From positions 1-64,000 of the forward strand of contig NZ_PFGL01000045.1 in the NCBI RefSeq assembly GCF_002783505.1: 64,000 bases of DNA. Reading direction: 5' to 3'. Each line of letters begins with the position of its first letter. The stretch's first letter is position 1. The translations under genes were made by a program, and so were the position numbers. Below are positions 1-10,131 of this stretch, one piece after another. The notes under the pieces are model-generated. The model had not been told where the DNA came from. It saw nothing but the letters and a program-made list of their open reading frames with translations, and did no database searches. This stretch comes from Shewanella sp. CG12_big_fil_rev_8_21_14_0_65_47_15 (GTDB lineage: Bacteria > Pseudomonadota > Gammaproteobacteria > Enterobacterales > Shewanellaceae).

Positions 1-64
1 GTTCAAACTGCAAACCATCCTTGAAGGCTATGAATTGGCACAGTCTCTTGAGTACGAAATGTGA
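1..64 (+). CDS. C-terminal end of an unidentified protein (partial)
   Basis: An open frame enters from the left edge (codons begin at base 2) and ends at TGA 62-64. It encodes about 20 residues ending in LEGYELAQSLEYEM. It converges on sucD with a 45-bp gap. The fragment is too short to recognise, and the frame is judged real only because it is open to the edge, has ordinary codons and fits the convergent layout. A 9-bp inverted repeat straddles its stop codon. Confidence 0.45.
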   Translation, partial: FKLQTILEGYELAQSLEYEM

Positions 65-73
65 TCAAGAGAC
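43..73. repeat. 9-bp inverted repeat over a stop codon
   Basis: GTCTCTTGA (43-51) and TCAAGAGAC (65-73) are perfect inverted arms separated by 13 bp. They span the last codons and stop of the left-edge gene. There is no T-run directly after either arm, so it is not a classic intrinsic terminator, although it lies between two convergent genes. A weaker AGGC/GCCT stem followed by four T lies just downstream at about 74-91. Confidence 0.4.
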
Positions 74-109
74 AGGCCCTAGGCGCCTTTTAGTGTGTTA
101 ACGGTTAGA

Positions 110-982
110 TTACCAACCCGTTTTAGCACGTAGCGCTTTGCCGATATCCGCTAACGAGCGGACAGTGGTCACACCCGCAGCTTCTAAAGCAGCAAATTTG
201 TCAGCAGCAGTACCTTTACCGCCAGCGATAATCGCACCAGCATGGCCCATACGCTTACCCGCAGGTGCAGTGACACCAGCGATGTAAGAAACCACAGGCT
301 TAGTCACGTGGGCTTTGATATAAGCCGCCGCTTCTTCTTCAGCAGTTCCACCGATTTCACCGATCATTACAATGGCTTCAGTCTGTGGATCGTTTTGGAA
401 CATTTCCAATACGTCGATGAAGTTAGTACCAGGAATTGGGTCACCACCAATACCTACGCAGGTAGATTGGCCGAAACCTTCATCAGTCGTTTGCTTAACC
501 GCTTCATAGGTCAGCGTACCTGAACGTGAAACGATACCCACTTTGCCTTTTAAGTGGATGTGACCAGGCATAATGCCGATCTTACATTCACCAGGGGTGA
601 TCACACCTGGGCAGTTAGGGCCAATCATGCGCACGCCAGTTTCTTCAAGCTTCACTTTCACTTGCAGCATATCCAGAGTAGGAATGCCTTCAGTGATACA
701 AACGATAAGCTCGATACCACCGTCGATCGCTTCAAGGATGGCGTCTTTACAGAAAGGTGCTGGAACATAGATAACAGAAGCTGTTGCGCCAGTTGCTGCA
801 ACCGCGTCTTTCACAGTATTAAACACTGGCAGACCTAAGTGTTCAGTACCACCTTTACCAGGAGACACACCGCCCACCATTTGCGTACCGTAATCGATAG
901 CTTGCTGTGAGTGGAATGTACCTTGACCACCGGTAAAGCCTTGGCAAATTACCTTGGTATCTTTATTGATTAAGACAGACAT
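110..982 (-). CDS. sucD: Succinyl-CoA ligase, alpha subunit
   Basis: This is the alpha subunit of succinyl-CoA synthetase, which interconverts succinyl-CoA and succinate with nucleotide triphosphate formation in the TCA cycle. The 290-residue length is standard. The N-terminal CoA-binding Rossmann region carries [10 protein letters not shown] (about 15-24), and the phosphohistidine is His247 in the motif [10 protein letters not shown]. The ATG shares one base with the sucC stop (TAATG), so translation is probably coupled. It is the last gene of the sdh-suc block, and only a weak terminator-like signal follows. Confidence 0.98.
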   Translation of the reverse strand: MSVLINKDTKVICQGFTGGQGTFHSQQAIDYGTQMVGGVSPGKGGTEHLGLPVFNTVKDAVAATGATASVIYVPAPFCKDAILEAIDGGIELIVCITEGIPTLDMLQVKVKLEETGVRMIGPNCPGVITPGECKIGIMPGHIHLKGKVGIVSRSGTLTYEAVKQTTDEGFGQSTCVGIGGDPIPGTNFIDVLEMFQNDPQTEAIVMIGEIGGTAEEEAAAYIKAHVTKPVVSYIAGVTAPAGKRMGHAGAIIAGGKGTAADKFAALEAAGVTTVRSLADIGKALRAKTGW

Positions 983-2148
983 TATTTGCCCTCCGCAGCT
1001 TTAACTACTTGCTCAGCCGCATCAGTCAGACTGGTAGCTGCAATGATATCTAGACCCGATTTAGCTAATACTTCACGGCCAAGCTCAGCGTTAGTCCCTT
1101 CTAAACGAACCACAACAGGTACTTTAACGCCCACTTCTTTAACGGCGCCAATGATACCTTCTGCGATCATGTCACAACGTACGATACCGCCGAAGATGTT
1201 AACCAGAACCGCTTTCACATTGCTGTCAGACAGAATGATTTTGAACGCTTCAGCAACACGTTCTTTGGTCGCGCCACCACCTACGTCGAGGAAGTTCGCT
1301 GGCTTGCCACCGTGCAAGTTAACGATATCCATAGTACCCATAGCCAGGCCAGCACCGTTCACCATACAGCCAACGTTACCGTCTAATGCCACGTAGTTCA
1401 GTTCGAACATAGCAGCGTGGGCTTCACGGGCGTCATCCTGTGATGGATCGTGCATTGCTTTAACTTTTGGCTGACGGAACAGTGCGTTACCATCGATACC
1501 AATTTTACCGTCTAGACAGTGCAGGTTACCTTCAGTGGTGATAACCAGTGGGTTGATTTCCAGGAGTGCGAAATCATGATCAACGAACATAGTCGCCAGA
1601 CCCATGAAGATCTTAGTGAACTGCTTCATTTGAGTTGGGTTTAAGCCCAGTTTGAAGCCAAGATCACGGGCTTGATATGGCTGTGGGCCAGTCAACGGAT
1701 CGATAATCGCTTTGTGAATGAGTTCTGGCGTTTCTTCTGCCACTTTCTCAATCTCAACACCGCCTTCAGTTGACGCCATAAACACGACGCGGCGTGTGCT
1801 ACGGTCAACGACTGCGCCTAAGTACAGTTCGTTGGCGATATCGGTGCAGCTTTCTACTAAAATCTTAGCAACTGGCTGACCTTTCTCATCCGTTTGATAA
1901 GTCACCAGATTTTTGCCTAACCAGTGTTCGGCAAAGGCTCTGATTTCTTCTTTATCGCCAGTGACTTTAACGCCACCCGCTTTACCGCGGCCGCCTGCGT
2001 GTACTTGACACTTAACAACCCATAAATTTCCGCCAATACGGCCTGCCGCTTCTACAGCTTCTTGGGCTGTATCACATGCAAAACCTTCTGACACTGGTAA
2101 ACCATATTCGGCAAATAGGGATTTTGCCTGATACTCATGCAAATTCAT
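982..2148 (-). CDS. sucC: Succinyl-CoA ligase (ADP-forming), beta subunit
   Basis: This is the nucleotide- and Mg-binding beta subunit of succinyl-CoA synthetase. It starts [18 protein letters not shown], the family signature, has an N-terminal ATP-grasp fold, and its C-terminal ligase domain contains [13 protein letters not shown]. The 388-residue length is normal. It overlaps sucD by one base and lies 76 bp after sucB, a gap that holds a perfect small hairpin. Together with sucD it links 2-oxoglutarate dehydrogenase output to succinate dehydrogenase. Confidence 0.98.
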   Translation of the reverse strand: MNLHEYQAKSLFAEYGLPVSEGFACDTAQEAVEAAGRIGGNLWVVKCQVHAGGRGKAGGVKVTGDKEEIRAFAEHWLGKNLVTYQTDEKGQPVAKILVESCTDIANELYLGAVVDRSTRRVVFMASTEGGVEIEKVAEETPELIHKAIIDPLTGPQPYQARDLGFKLGLNPTQMKQFTKIFMGLATMFVDHDFALLEINPLVITTEGNLHCLDGKIGIDGNALFRQPKVKAMHDPSQDDAREAHAAMFELNYVALDGNVGCMVNGAGLAMGTMDIVNLHGGKPANFLDVGGGATKERVAEAFKIILSDSNVKAVLVNIFGGIVRCDMIAEGIIGAVKEVGVKVPVVVRLEGTNAELGREVLAKSGLDIIAATSLTDAAEQVVKAAEGK

Positions 2149-2181
2149 GATGATCTATCCGTATACTTCTAATCAAATCCA

Positions 2182-2200
2182 ACTGGCCCTCAGGGCCAGT
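2182..2200 (-). repeat. Hairpin between sucB and sucC
   Basis: ACTGGCCCT and AGGGCCAGT form perfect 9-bp arms around one base in the sucB-sucC gap. No T-run follows on the minus strand, so it looks more like an mRNA-processing, stability or partial attenuation element than a full terminator. It might adjust sucCD output relative to sucAB. Confidence 0.45.
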
Positions 2201-2224
2201 CACGAGGGTATGTCTGGCTTTTTC

Positions 2225-3415
2225 TTATAGATCGAGCAGCAGACGTGTTGGGTCTTCTAGGAAGTCTTTAATCGCAACCAAGAAACCAACAGACTCACGG
2301 CCATCGACAATACGATGGTCATATGAGAGTGCTAGGTACATCATGGGCAGGATTTCAACCTGACCATTGACTGCCATTGGGCGATCTTTAATGGCATGCA
2401 TGCCTAAAATCGCGCTTTGTGGCAGGTTCAGAATCGGTGTAGACATCAGTGAACCGAAAACGCCACCGTTAGTCACGGTGAAGTTACCGCCGGTCATATC
2501 GGCAACGGTCAGTTTGCCATCACGGCCTTTGATGGCCAGATCGCGCACGGCTTTTTCGATTTCAGCGAGGCTCATGGTATCAGTATCACGTAGCACTGGT
2601 GTCACCAGACCACGTGGTGTAGAAACCGCAATGCTCACATCGAAATAGTTGTGATAAACGATATCATCACCGTCGATTGATGCGTTCACTTCTGGGAAGC
2701 GTTTCAGCGCTTCGGTCACGGCTTTCACATAGAAAGACATAAAACCTAAACGAATACCGTGGCGCTTTTCAAAGATATCTTGATATTGCTTACGGATATC
2801 CATGATGGGCTTCATGTTCACTTCGTTAAACGTTGTGAGCATAGCGGTAGAGTTTTTCGCTTCTAATAGACGATTAGCAATTGTCTTACGCAGGCGAGTC
2901 ATAGGCACACGCTTCTCGCTACGGCCCGCAGCAAGAGGTGCAACTACAGGCGCAGCCGCTACCGCAGCAGCCTTTGGTGCTGACTTCACATAGGCTTCAA
3001 CGTCTTCTTTAGTGATACGACCGCCCACACCCGTGCCTTTCACTTTGCTGGCATCCACATTGTGTTCTGCCAGTAAACGACGAACTGAAGGGCTTAAGGC
3101 ATCGTTGCTTTCTTCACTTACCGCAACGGGCGCAGCCGCTTCGGCTTGAGCTTTAGTCACTTCTTGACCAGAAACCGCACCTGCGATGAATTTGGCAATC
3201 ACTTGCTCGCCAAGAACGGTGTCGCCTTCGTGGAACAGAAACTCACCAATGTGGCCATCTTCCGGCGCAACCACTTCGAGTACAACTTTGTCAGTTTCAA
3301 TATCAACCAGATTTTGATCACGAGAAACTTGCTCACCCACTTTTACATGCCAAGTGGCAATCGTGGCATCGGCAACAGATTCTGGTAGTACGGGTACCTT
3401 AATTTCGATACTCAT
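2225..3415 (-). CDS. sucB: 2-oxoglutarate dehydrogenase E2, dihydrolipoyl succinyltransferase
   Basis: This is the core acyltransferase of the 2-oxoglutarate dehydrogenase complex, moving the succinyl group from lipoyl-lysine to CoA. The lipoyl domain occupies about 2-77 with Lys43 in ETDKVV. The E3-binding domain is at about 108-145, followed by an Ala-rich linker. The catalytic domain ends with the HxxxDG motif (His367, Asp371). At 396 residues it has a single lipoyl domain, as expected for E2o. It lies 31 bp downstream of sucA in the same operon. Confidence 0.98.
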   Translation of the reverse strand: MSIEIKVPVLPESVADATIATWHVKVGEQVSRDQNLVDIETDKVVLEVVAPEDGHIGEFLFHEGDTVLGEQVIAKFIAGAVSGQEVTKAQAEAAAPVAVSEESNDALSPSVRRLLAEHNVDASKVKGTGVGGRITKEDVEAYVKSAPKAAAVAAAPVVAPLAAGRSEKRVPMTRLRKTIANRLLEAKNSTAMLTTFNEVNMKPIMDIRKQYQDIFEKRHGIRLGFMSFYVKAVTEALKRFPEVNASIDGDDIVYHNYFDVSIAVSTPRGLVTPVLRDTDTMSLAEIEKAVRDLAIKGRDGKLTVADMTGGNFTVTNGGVFGSLMSTPILNLPQSAILGMHAIKDRPMAVNGQVEILPMMYLALSYDHRIVDGRESVGFLVAIKDFLEDPTRLLLDL

Positions 3416-3446
3416 GAAAAACTATCCTTTTATAAAATGTCTATTA

Positions 3447-6278
3447 CTACAGTGTGGTTGTGAGTTTTAGGGCACTGTTCACTAAAGATTCTTGCTGATG
3501 TGCGTGCAGTTCTGGATAACCACAGGCAGGTGCAGCCGAGGCTTCACGACCCGCGTAGGTTAACTGTGCACTAGCAGGAATCGCAGCCCAGAAGTGATGT
3601 TGGCTAGAATACCAAGCACCTTGGTTTTGCGGCTCTTCCTGACACCAAACGAAATCTTTCACATGTTGGAAATCTGCCAAGGCAACGACCATTTCATCGT
3701 GTGGGAACGGATATAACTGCTCGACACGAATAAGCGCTACATTAGTGATATTTTCTTTACGACGTTTTTCCAATAGCTCAAAGTAAACTTTACCACTACA
3801 GAAGACGACTCTGTCAACCTTGCTCGCTTCCAAGGTGTCGATTTCACCGATCACGTTTTGGAAACTACCATTGGCTAACTCTTCCAAGCTTGAAACCGCT
3901 AATGGATGACGTAGCAATGACTTAGGTGACATCACTATGAGTGGTCGACGCATTGGACGCACTACCTGGCGGCGCAGCATATGGTAAACCTGTGCCGGTG
4001 TTGAAGGCACACACACTTGCATATTGTGGTTAGCACACATCTGCAAGAAACGCTCTAAACGGGCGCTTGAATGCTCAGGACCTTGACCTTCATAACCATG
4101 GGGCAATAACATAGTCAGACCACATAAACGGCCCCACTTCTGCTCACCCGATGACAGGAATTGGTCGATAACCACTTGGGCACAGTTCGCAAAGTCACCA
4201 AACTGCGCTTCCCAAATCGTTAAACCACCGGGCTCTGCCGTGGCATAACCATATTCAAAAGCCAGCACCGAAGCTTCTGACAGTACTGAGTCAGTAATAT
4301 CGATTGGGCCTTGCTCATCGGCAATATTGCGTAGCGGCAGATAGGTGGTCGCATCGTTTTGATTATGCAGCACAGCATGGCGATGGAAGAATGTACCACG
4401 GCCGGAATCTTGCCCTGTGATACGAATACGCTTGTTGTCTTCCAGAATCGAAGCATAGGCCAAGGTTTCTGCAAAGCCCCAGTCGAGTAACTTCTCACCT
4501 TTGGCCATAGCAACACGGTCACCGTAAATTTTGGCAACACGGGATTGTAATGGATGGCTTTCAGGCACATAGCTGAGTTTATCGGCGAGGTTTTGTAAAC
4601 GCTCGATGGACATTGACGCCTGATAGGCTTCATCCCATTCACGGCCAATATGAGGTGTCCAGTCAACGGAATGCAGCGTCATTGGACGCCATTCTTTCAC
4701 TACGCAATCACCTTGATCTAAGGCATCACGGTAGTTGTTGATCAGGCCTGTCACTTCGTCAGCAGCGATAGTGTTTTCTGCGATCAGCTTATCAGCATAG
4801 ATTTTACGCGGCGTTGGGTGTTTCTTGATCTTGGCATACATCAAAGGCTGAGTTGCACTTGGCTCGTCGGCCTCGTTGTGACCATGGCGACGGTAACAGA
4901 CTAAGTCGATCACCACATCACGTTTAAACTCGTTGCGATAATCAACGGCAAGTTGTGACACAAAGGCCACAGCTTCAGGATCGTCGGAGTTAACGTGGAA
5001 AATCGGCGCCTGAACCATCTTAGCGATATCGGTACAGTATTCAGTCGAACGCACATCGTGGTGATTAGAAGTGGTAAAGCCCACTTGGTTATTCACTACG
5101 ATGCGAATGCTGCCGCCCACTTTAAAGCCACGGGTTTGAGACATGTTAAATGTCTCTTGTACAATGCCTTGCCCGGTAATCGCCGAGTCACCATGGATAG
5201 TGATTGGCATCACCTGTAAACCATCTTTGCAACCACGACGGTCTTGGCGAGCACGTACAGAACCCATGACCACAGGGTTCACGATTTCAAGGTGCGACGG
5301 GTTAAAGGCCAGTGCTAAATGCACGTTGCCGCCCGGCGTTTCAAAATCAGAAGAGAAACCTTGGTGGTACTTAACGTCACCCGAACCATGGGTATCGGCG
5401 TGCTTACCCGCGAATTCATCGAACAGCTCTGCGGGACGCTTACCTAAAACGTTAATCAATACGTTTAAACGACCACGGTGCGCCATACCGACGACGATTT
5501 CTTTAGTTCCAACTTCGCCTGCACGGTAAATAATTTCGCGCATCATAGGCACTAGCGCATCACCGCCTTCTAAGGAGAAGCGTTTTGCACCAGGGAATTT
5601 GGCCCCTAGGTATTTTTCGATGCCTTCGGCGGCGTTTAAGCCTTCAAGAATACGGGTCTTAACATTTTTATCGTAATTAGCTTTACCTAAGGACGGTTCG
5701 AGACGTTGTTGGATCCAACGCTTCTCATCGGTGTCGGTAATATGCATGTATTCGGCACCGATAGAACCACAGTAAGTGGCTTTCAATGCCTTGACTAGAT
5801 CCGCCAGTTTCATGGTTTCGCCGCCATGGGCGAAAGAACCTGTATTGAACTCGCGCTCCATGTCTTCTTTAGTCAGACCGTGGAATGCGGGATCTAAATC
5901 GGCGACAGGTTCACGTTTCCACAGTTCGAGGGGATCAAGGTTAGCACCTTGGTGACCACGAAAACGATGGGCATTGATCAGCTGCAGGACTTTAACTTGC
6001 TTAGCATCCATTTCAGGATCGGTCACACGAGCCGAGCTCTTATGGCGTCCTTCAAGGGCTAAACTGCGGAAATAATCACGTACTTTTGAGTGAGCAGCTT
6101 CAGGCGCGTCTTTAGAGGCACCGTTCACCGGAGGGAGATTATCAAATACCGCACGCCAATCGTCAGAGACTGACTGTGGGTCTTCTTGATAGGCTTCATA
6201 CATCTCTTCTACGTAGGTCGAATTTGCACCACTTAAGTGAGATGATTCGAGCCAGGCTTTCATGATGCCTTGGTGCAT
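3447..6278 (-). CDS. sucA: 2-oxoglutarate dehydrogenase E1 component
   Basis: This is the thiamine-diphosphate-dependent E1 subunit that decarboxylates 2-oxoglutarate and reductively succinylates SucB. The protein is 943 residues from the start chosen here. It has the E1o N-terminus (MKAWLESSHLSGANSTYVEE), the MAHRGRLNVL motif, ThDP-domain elements such as HGDSAITGQG, and the transketolase-like C-terminal half with PHGYEGQGPEHSSARLERFL. The ATG at 6278 is chosen because AAAGGA lies 6-7 bases upstream. A longer reading begins at a TTG at 6293 but would place that ribosome site inside the gene. A terminator-like hairpin separates it from sdhB. Confidence 0.97.
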   Translation of the reverse strand: MHQGIMKAWLESSHLSGANSTYVEEMYEAYQEDPQSVSDDWRAVFDNLPPVNGASKDAPEAAHSKVRDYFRSLALEGRHKSSARVTDPEMDAKQVKVLQLINAHRFRGHQGANLDPLELWKREPVADLDPAFHGLTKEDMEREFNTGSFAHGGETMKLADLVKALKATYCGSIGAEYMHITDTDEKRWIQQRLEPSLGKANYDKNVKTRILEGLNAAEGIEKYLGAKFPGAKRFSLEGGDALVPMMREIIYRAGEVGTKEIVVGMAHRGRLNVLINVLGKRPAELFDEFAGKHADTHGSGDVKYHQGFSSDFETPGGNVHLALAFNPSHLEIVNPVVMGSVRARQDRRGCKDGLQVMPITIHGDSAITGQGIVQETFNMSQTRGFKVGGSIRIVVNNQVGFTTSNHHDVRSTEYCTDIAKMVQAPIFHVNSDDPEAVAFVSQLAVDYRNEFKRDVVIDLVCYRRHGHNEADEPSATQPLMYAKIKKHPTPRKIYADKLIAENTIAADEVTGLINNYRDALDQGDCVVKEWRPMTLHSVDWTPHIGREWDEAYQASMSIERLQNLADKLSYVPESHPLQSRVAKIYGDRVAMAKGEKLLDWGFAETLAYASILEDNKRIRITGQDSGRGTFFHRHAVLHNQNDATTYLPLRNIADEQGPIDITDSVLSEASVLAFEYGYATAEPGGLTIWEAQFGDFANCAQVVIDQFLSSGEQKWGRLCGLTMLLPHGYEGQGPEHSSARLERFLQMCANHNMQVCVPSTPAQVYHMLRRQVVRPMRRPLIVMSPKSLLRHPLAVSSLEELANGSFQNVIGEIDTLEASKVDRVVFCSGKVYFELLEKRRKENITNVALIRVEQLYPFPHDEMVVALADFQHVKDFVWCQEEPQNQGAWYSSQHHFWAAIPASAQLTYAGREASAAPACGYPELHAHQQESLVNSALKLTTTL

Positions 6279-6415
6279 TTCTATTCCTTTCAAACTTTAT
6301 ACACGTGCTTAGCCATAGTATTGAATATGCGATCTGCTGCGATGAGCATCGACGCATAATTTCTGCCGCCCCTAGATGTCCAGATATACGGCGCGTTGTC
6401 TTCCATTACATACGC

Positions 6416-6451
6416 AAAAGAGTCACCTTCTGTTACCAGAAAGTGACTCTT
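6416..6451 (-). terminator. Terminator or attenuator between sdhB and sucA
   Basis: Read on the minus strand, AAGAGTCAC...GTGACTCTT forms a long near-perfect stem (with inner TTCTG/CAGAA pairing) that ends in a short T-run. It lies about 40 bp after the sdhB stop and about 140 bp before sucA. It probably makes the sdhCDAB transcript end, or partly end, here, with sucABCD served by read-through and/or its own promoter. Confidence 0.75.
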
Positions 6452-6492
6452 CAAGAGCTATATTATTATTGGTTTCAGCTCGGGTTCTCGCA

Positions 6493-7200
6493 TTACACTG
6501 CTCGCTTAAGCAGCATAGACTTAATATGACCAATTGCTTTAGTCGGATTAAGTCCTTTTGGACAGACGTCAACGCAGTTCATGATGCCATGGCAACGGAA
6601 CACACTGTAGGCGTCGTCCAGCTCAGAAAGACGATCTTCTGTTGCTGTATCACGACTGTCGATCAAGAAACGGTAGGCGTGGAGCAGACCGCTAGGACCG
6701 ATAAATTTATCAGGATTCCACCAGAATGATGGGCAAGCCGTAGAACAACAAGCACACATGATACATTCGTACAGACCATCTAAGTGCGCACGCTCTTCAG
6801 GTGACTGTAAGTGTTCACGGGCTGGAGCTTTCTCATCATTGATGAGATAAGGCTTGATCTTCTCGTACTGCTTGTAGAATTGAGTTAAATCAACCACTAA
6901 ATCACGTACCACTGGCATACCTGGCAGCGGGCGGATTTCCAATTTCTTACCCTTAAAGGTCGAGATTGGCGTAATACAAGCTAAGCCGTTTTTACCATTC
7001 ATATTTACGCCGTCGCTACCACACACACCTTCACGGCATGAACGACGAAACGCTAAGGTTGGATCTTGCTCTTTTAACTTGATCAGTGCATCGAGCACCA
7101 TCATGTCTGAGCCTTCAGCGACTTCTAAGCTGTAATCCTGCATGTATGGTTTAGTATCTACATCAGGATTGTAACGATAAACTGCAAATTCCAATTTCAT
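6493..7200 (-). CDS. sdhB: Succinate dehydrogenase iron-sulfur subunit
   Basis: This subunit carries electrons from the SdhA FAD to the quinone site. The N-terminal plant-ferredoxin domain holds the [2Fe-2S] ligands Cys55, Cys60, Asp63 and Cys75. The C-terminal domain has CxxCxxCxxxCP (Cys146, 149, 152, 156) and a later CHGIMNCVDVCPKG for the [4Fe-4S] and [3Fe-4S] clusters. The 235-residue length matches the enterobacterial enzyme. It lies 11 bp after sdhA in the sdhCDAB operon. Confidence 0.98.
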   Translation of the reverse strand: MKLEFAVYRYNPDVDTKPYMQDYSLEVAEGSDMMVLDALIKLKEQDPTLAFRRSCREGVCGSDGVNMNGKNGLACITPISTFKGKKLEIRPLPGMPVVRDLVVDLTQFYKQYEKIKPYLINDEKAPAREHLQSPEERAHLDGLYECIMCACCSTACPSFWWNPDKFIGPSGLLHAYRFLIDSRDTATEDRLSELDDAYSVFRCHGIMNCVDVCPKGLNPTKAIGHIKSMLLKRAV

Positions 7201-7211
7201 CTTTGCAACTC

Positions 7212-8978
7212 CTAGTAGGTACGTTTCTTCGGCGGGAATGCTTCACGTAACTTAGGCGCCATATTTACAGCACGACGGTCCATAGTTTCGCTCACAGGGT
7301 CAAACAAGCTGTGGCATAACCAGTTTTCGTCATCACGCTCTAAATAATCTTCACGTGAATGAGCGCCGCGGCTCTCAGTACGGAAGTTAGCGGCATAAGC
7401 GGTCGCAATCGCCGTTGCCATTAAGTTATCTAACTCTAAACATTCAATACGTTGAGTATTGAATTCACGAGAGTTATCAGACAACTTAGCATTTTCTAAA
7501 CGTTTACGGATCGCTTTCAACTGCTCTAAACCTTCAGCCATAGCATCGCCACGACGGAATACAGAGAAGTTTAATTGCATGCAAAGTTGCAGATCCTTAC
7601 GGATTTGCGTTGGATCTTCACCGTCTTTGTTGTTTTCCCAACGGTTCAGACGTGCAAGTGACGCTTGAATATCCGCATCGGTAGCATCTTTAGGATCGGC
7701 GGTCTCATCGAGTGCCTTACCTAAATGTTGACCCGCCGCACGACCAAATACCACTAAGTCAAGCAATGAGTTACCGCCTAAACGGTTAGCACCGTGTACA
7801 GATACACAGGCAATTTCACCCACGGCAAACAAACCAACCACATCTTGCTCACTACCATCTTCGTTCTTGCGAACCACTTGGCCGCTGACCTTAGTCGGTA
7901 GACCGCCCATCATATAATGACAGGTTGGTAATACTGGGATTGGACCATCGGCCGGATCGATATGGGCAAAGGTACGAGACAATTCACACACGCCTGGTAA
8001 ACGCGCTTCTAATGTTTCTTTGCCTAAGTGGTCGAGTTTCAGTAAACAGTGTGGGCCCAGTGGACCGTCTAAACCACGACCTTCACGGATCTCGGTCATC
8101 ATAGAACGGGCAACCACGTCACGGGATGCTAAATCCTTCGCGTTAGGGGCATAACGTTCCATGAAGCGCTCGCCGTCTTTGTTCAGCAGATATCCACCTT
8201 CACCGCGACAGCCTTCAGTTACAAGTACACCCGCACCGGCGATGCCCGTTGGGTGGAATTGCCACATTTCCATATCCTGCATTTGCACGCCAGCACGCAT
8301 TGCCATACCGACACCGTCACCGGTATTGATATGTGCGTTTGTCGTAGACGCATAAATACGACCCGCACCGCCTGTCGCAAGTACAGTCGCCTTGGCTTTG
8401 AAATAAACGATTTCACCGGTTTCGATTTCAATCGCTGTACAACCCACAACGACGCCATCATCGTTTTTAACGAGATCTAATGCATACCATTCTGAGAAGA
8501 CTTGTGTCTTGTGCTTCACGTTTTGTTGGTATAAACAGTGGAGTAAAGCATGACCAGTACGGTCGGCAGCTGCCGCAGTACGTGCCGCTTGCTCGCCACC
8601 AAAGTTTCTAGATTGGCCACCGAAAGGACGTTGATAAATTTTGCCGTTTTCGAAACGAGAAAAGGGTAAACCCATATGCTCAAGTTCGATAATGGCTTCT
8701 GGACCGGTTTGGCACATAAATTCGATAGCGTCTTGGTCACCGATAAAATCGGAACCTTTTACGGTATCGTACATATGTTGTTCCCAATGATCCTCATGGG
8801 CGTTACCCAACGCAACGGTGATACCACCCTGCGCAGACACAGTATGAGAACGGGTTGGGAATACTTTTGATAAAAGCGCACAGCTCTTACCTTCTTTGGA
8901 GATCTGCAGTGCTGCGCGCATACCCGCACCACCGGCACCGATCACCACAGCATCAAATTCGCGTACTGGAATACTCAC
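7212..8978 (-). CDS. sdhA: Succinate dehydrogenase flavoprotein subunit
   Basis: This is the catalytic subunit of complex II and oxidises succinate to fumarate at a covalently bound FAD. The dinucleotide motif GAGGAGM (14-20) and the FAD-attachment His45 in SHTVSAQGG are visible, as are the active-site HPTGI and SRDVVARSM motifs. It is 588 residues, the usual size. The start is a GTG immediately abutting the sdhD stop (TAAGTG), so translation is likely coupled. It is cytoplasmic-facing and membrane-anchored through SdhC and SdhD. Confidence 0.98.
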   Translation of the reverse strand: MSIPVREFDAVVIGAGGAGMRAALQISKEGKSCALLSKVFPTRSHTVSAQGGITVALGNAHEDHWEQHMYDTVKGSDFIGDQDAIEFMCQTGPEAIIELEHMGLPFSRFENGKIYQRPFGGQSRNFGGEQAARTAAAADRTGHALLHCLYQQNVKHKTQVFSEWYALDLVKNDDGVVVGCTAIEIETGEIVYFKAKATVLATGGAGRIYASTTNAHINTGDGVGMAMRAGVQMQDMEMWQFHPTGIAGAGVLVTEGCRGEGGYLLNKDGERFMERYAPNAKDLASRDVVARSMMTEIREGRGLDGPLGPHCLLKLDHLGKETLEARLPGVCELSRTFAHIDPADGPIPVLPTCHYMMGGLPTKVSGQVVRKNEDGSEQDVVGLFAVGEIACVSVHGANRLGGNSLLDLVVFGRAAGQHLGKALDETADPKDATDADIQASLARLNRWENNKDGEDPTQIRKDLQLCMQLNFSVFRRGDAMAEGLEQLKAIRKRLENAKLSDNSREFNTQRIECLELDNLMATAIATAYAANFRTESRGAHSREDYLERDDENWLCHSLFDPVSETMDRRAVNMAPKLREAFPPKKRTY

Positions 8979-9326
8979 TTAGACACCCCACACAATAACA
9001 ATGCCGGCCGCTAAATAACAAAATACGGTAACGACAAAGGTGAACTGTAAAACACCACGTAACGACGTGCACTTGACGTAATCCGTCAGCACTTGCCATA
9101 CACCAATCCAGGCGTGGATAAGCAATGCCACCAGCGCAAGCAGTGTAAACACTTTCATCGGCAGAGCGCTAAAAAGGCCATGCCAAACGTCGTAGGTGAG
9201 AGGGGAACTACATGCAATAAAGCCAACCAAGAAAATGGTGTAACAGGCGAGGATCACTGCACTAGCGCGTAGTAGAATAAAGTCATGAACACCACTGCGT
9301 CCAAAACTTGCTGCATTGATTACCAT
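8979..9326 (-). CDS. sdhD: Succinate dehydrogenase membrane anchor subunit D
   Basis: This is a small membrane anchor with three hydrophobic helices that helps form the quinone site and bind haem b. The 115-residue protein starts MVINAASFGRSGVHD and contains the haem-ligand region HAWIGVWQVLTDYVK, with His71 at the position used in E. coli. The ATG at 9326 overlaps the end of sdhC by 7 bp. A longer in-frame extension to 9485 runs over sdhC and is not believed. sdhA follows with no gap. Confidence 0.96.
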   Translation of the reverse strand: MVINAASFGRSGVHDFILLRASAVILACYTIFLVGFIACSSPLTYDVWHGLFSALPMKVFTLLALVALLIHAWIGVWQVLTDYVKCTSLRGVLQFTFVVTVFCYLAAGIVIVWGV

Positions 9327-9715
9327 ACCCACATCCCCGCTAAAATTGAAAAGGCTACCGTTAATACAAAAACAGCTTTCGCTGATGCGGTACCCGAAGC
9401 CAACTCTTCCCAACGACCGGTATCCATTACTAAGTGGCGTAGGCCACCGAATAAGTGATAAGCCAGTGCTGTCAAAATGCCCCACATGATGAACTTCACA
9501 ACGAAGTTATCGAATAGGGATTGTACGCCAGCAAAACTTTCAGCGGAGGCTAAAGATGAATTTAGCAACCAAATAAGAATGCCAACAGCAAACAGCATGA
9601 TGACACCGGAAACACGGTGAAGAATTGACACAATCGCTGTTGCAGGAAAGCGAATGGTCTGCAGATCTAAATGGACAGGTCTTTGCTTTTTCACGTTCTG
9701 CTCACTCAGCTCCAT
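9320..9715 (-). CDS. sdhC: Succinate dehydrogenase cytochrome b556 subunit
   Basis: This is the large membrane anchor of complex II. At 131 residues it has three transmembrane helices, the quinone-site segment SILHRVSG (Ser30, Arg34), and the haem-ligand region YHLFGGLRH (His87, equivalent to E. coli His84). It is the first gene of sdhCDAB, so the operon promoter lies in the region shared with gltA. It overlaps sdhD by 7 bp. Confidence 0.97.
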   Translation of the reverse strand: MELSEQNVKKQRPVHLDLQTIRFPATAIVSILHRVSGVIMLFAVGILIWLLNSSLASAESFAGVQSLFDNFVVKFIMWGILTALAYHLFGGLRHLVMDTGRWEELASGTASAKAVFVLTVAFSILAGMWVW

Positions 9716-10131
9716 TGAGCATTTTTTTTGTTATGTGAACCGCTTTTGTACAAACTTTAAACTGAGAGATAAATCACGGCAAAAGTAAACACAAAAGCAA
9801 AGTTTAAACAAACAGTTAACTATCTGAGCACGCTCTTATTTAACATGTAAACTAAGGGTACTTTATAATCGTTGTTTGTGGCCCTTATTGGGCGGAGGCA
9901 AGTATACTCGCGGCAAATGTCAAATACAAACATCACAGAATGCAAATTATGTTTTTTTGACGACTTTTTGGCGTAAGTGCCAGTTGCAGCAAGGAAAGTA
10001 AAGCGTTTTATACCATGGTCTAACAAATTTAAACGCTTATTTAAATTGAAATGTGATCTAGAATAGCTGTAAAGTAATGGCGGTTTGACATGCCGCACTC
10101 ACAGATAAGAATGAAGTAAGGAGAACGGGGT
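9716..10131. promoter_or_regulatory. Divergent sdhC/gltA regulatory region
   Basis: This is 416 bp of AT-rich DNA without a credible gene, carrying the promoters of sdhCDAB (leftward) and gltA (rightward). On the minus strand, repeated GTTAA/GTTTA words occur. One pair at 9820-9805 has an 11-bp start-to-start spacing, as in ArcA direct-repeat boxes. Towards gltA, bases 10049-10062 match the left half of the E. coli CRP consensus, with a poor right half. The gltA ribosome site is AAGGAGA (10119-10125). The regulator assignments are inference; co-regulation of these genes by ArcA and CRP is established in E. coli. Confidence 0.6.

Noticed and set aside
242..838. Plus-strand frames of 65-94 codons inside sucD
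   Set aside because: Shadows of sucD on the opposite strand; no ribosome sites and no family resemblance. The same applies to many similar frames across the window.
8979..9485. 168-residue frame covering sdhD plus an N-terminal extension
   Set aside because: The extension lies antiparallel-free but out of frame within sdhC coding sequence; the SdhD family starts at ATG 9326.
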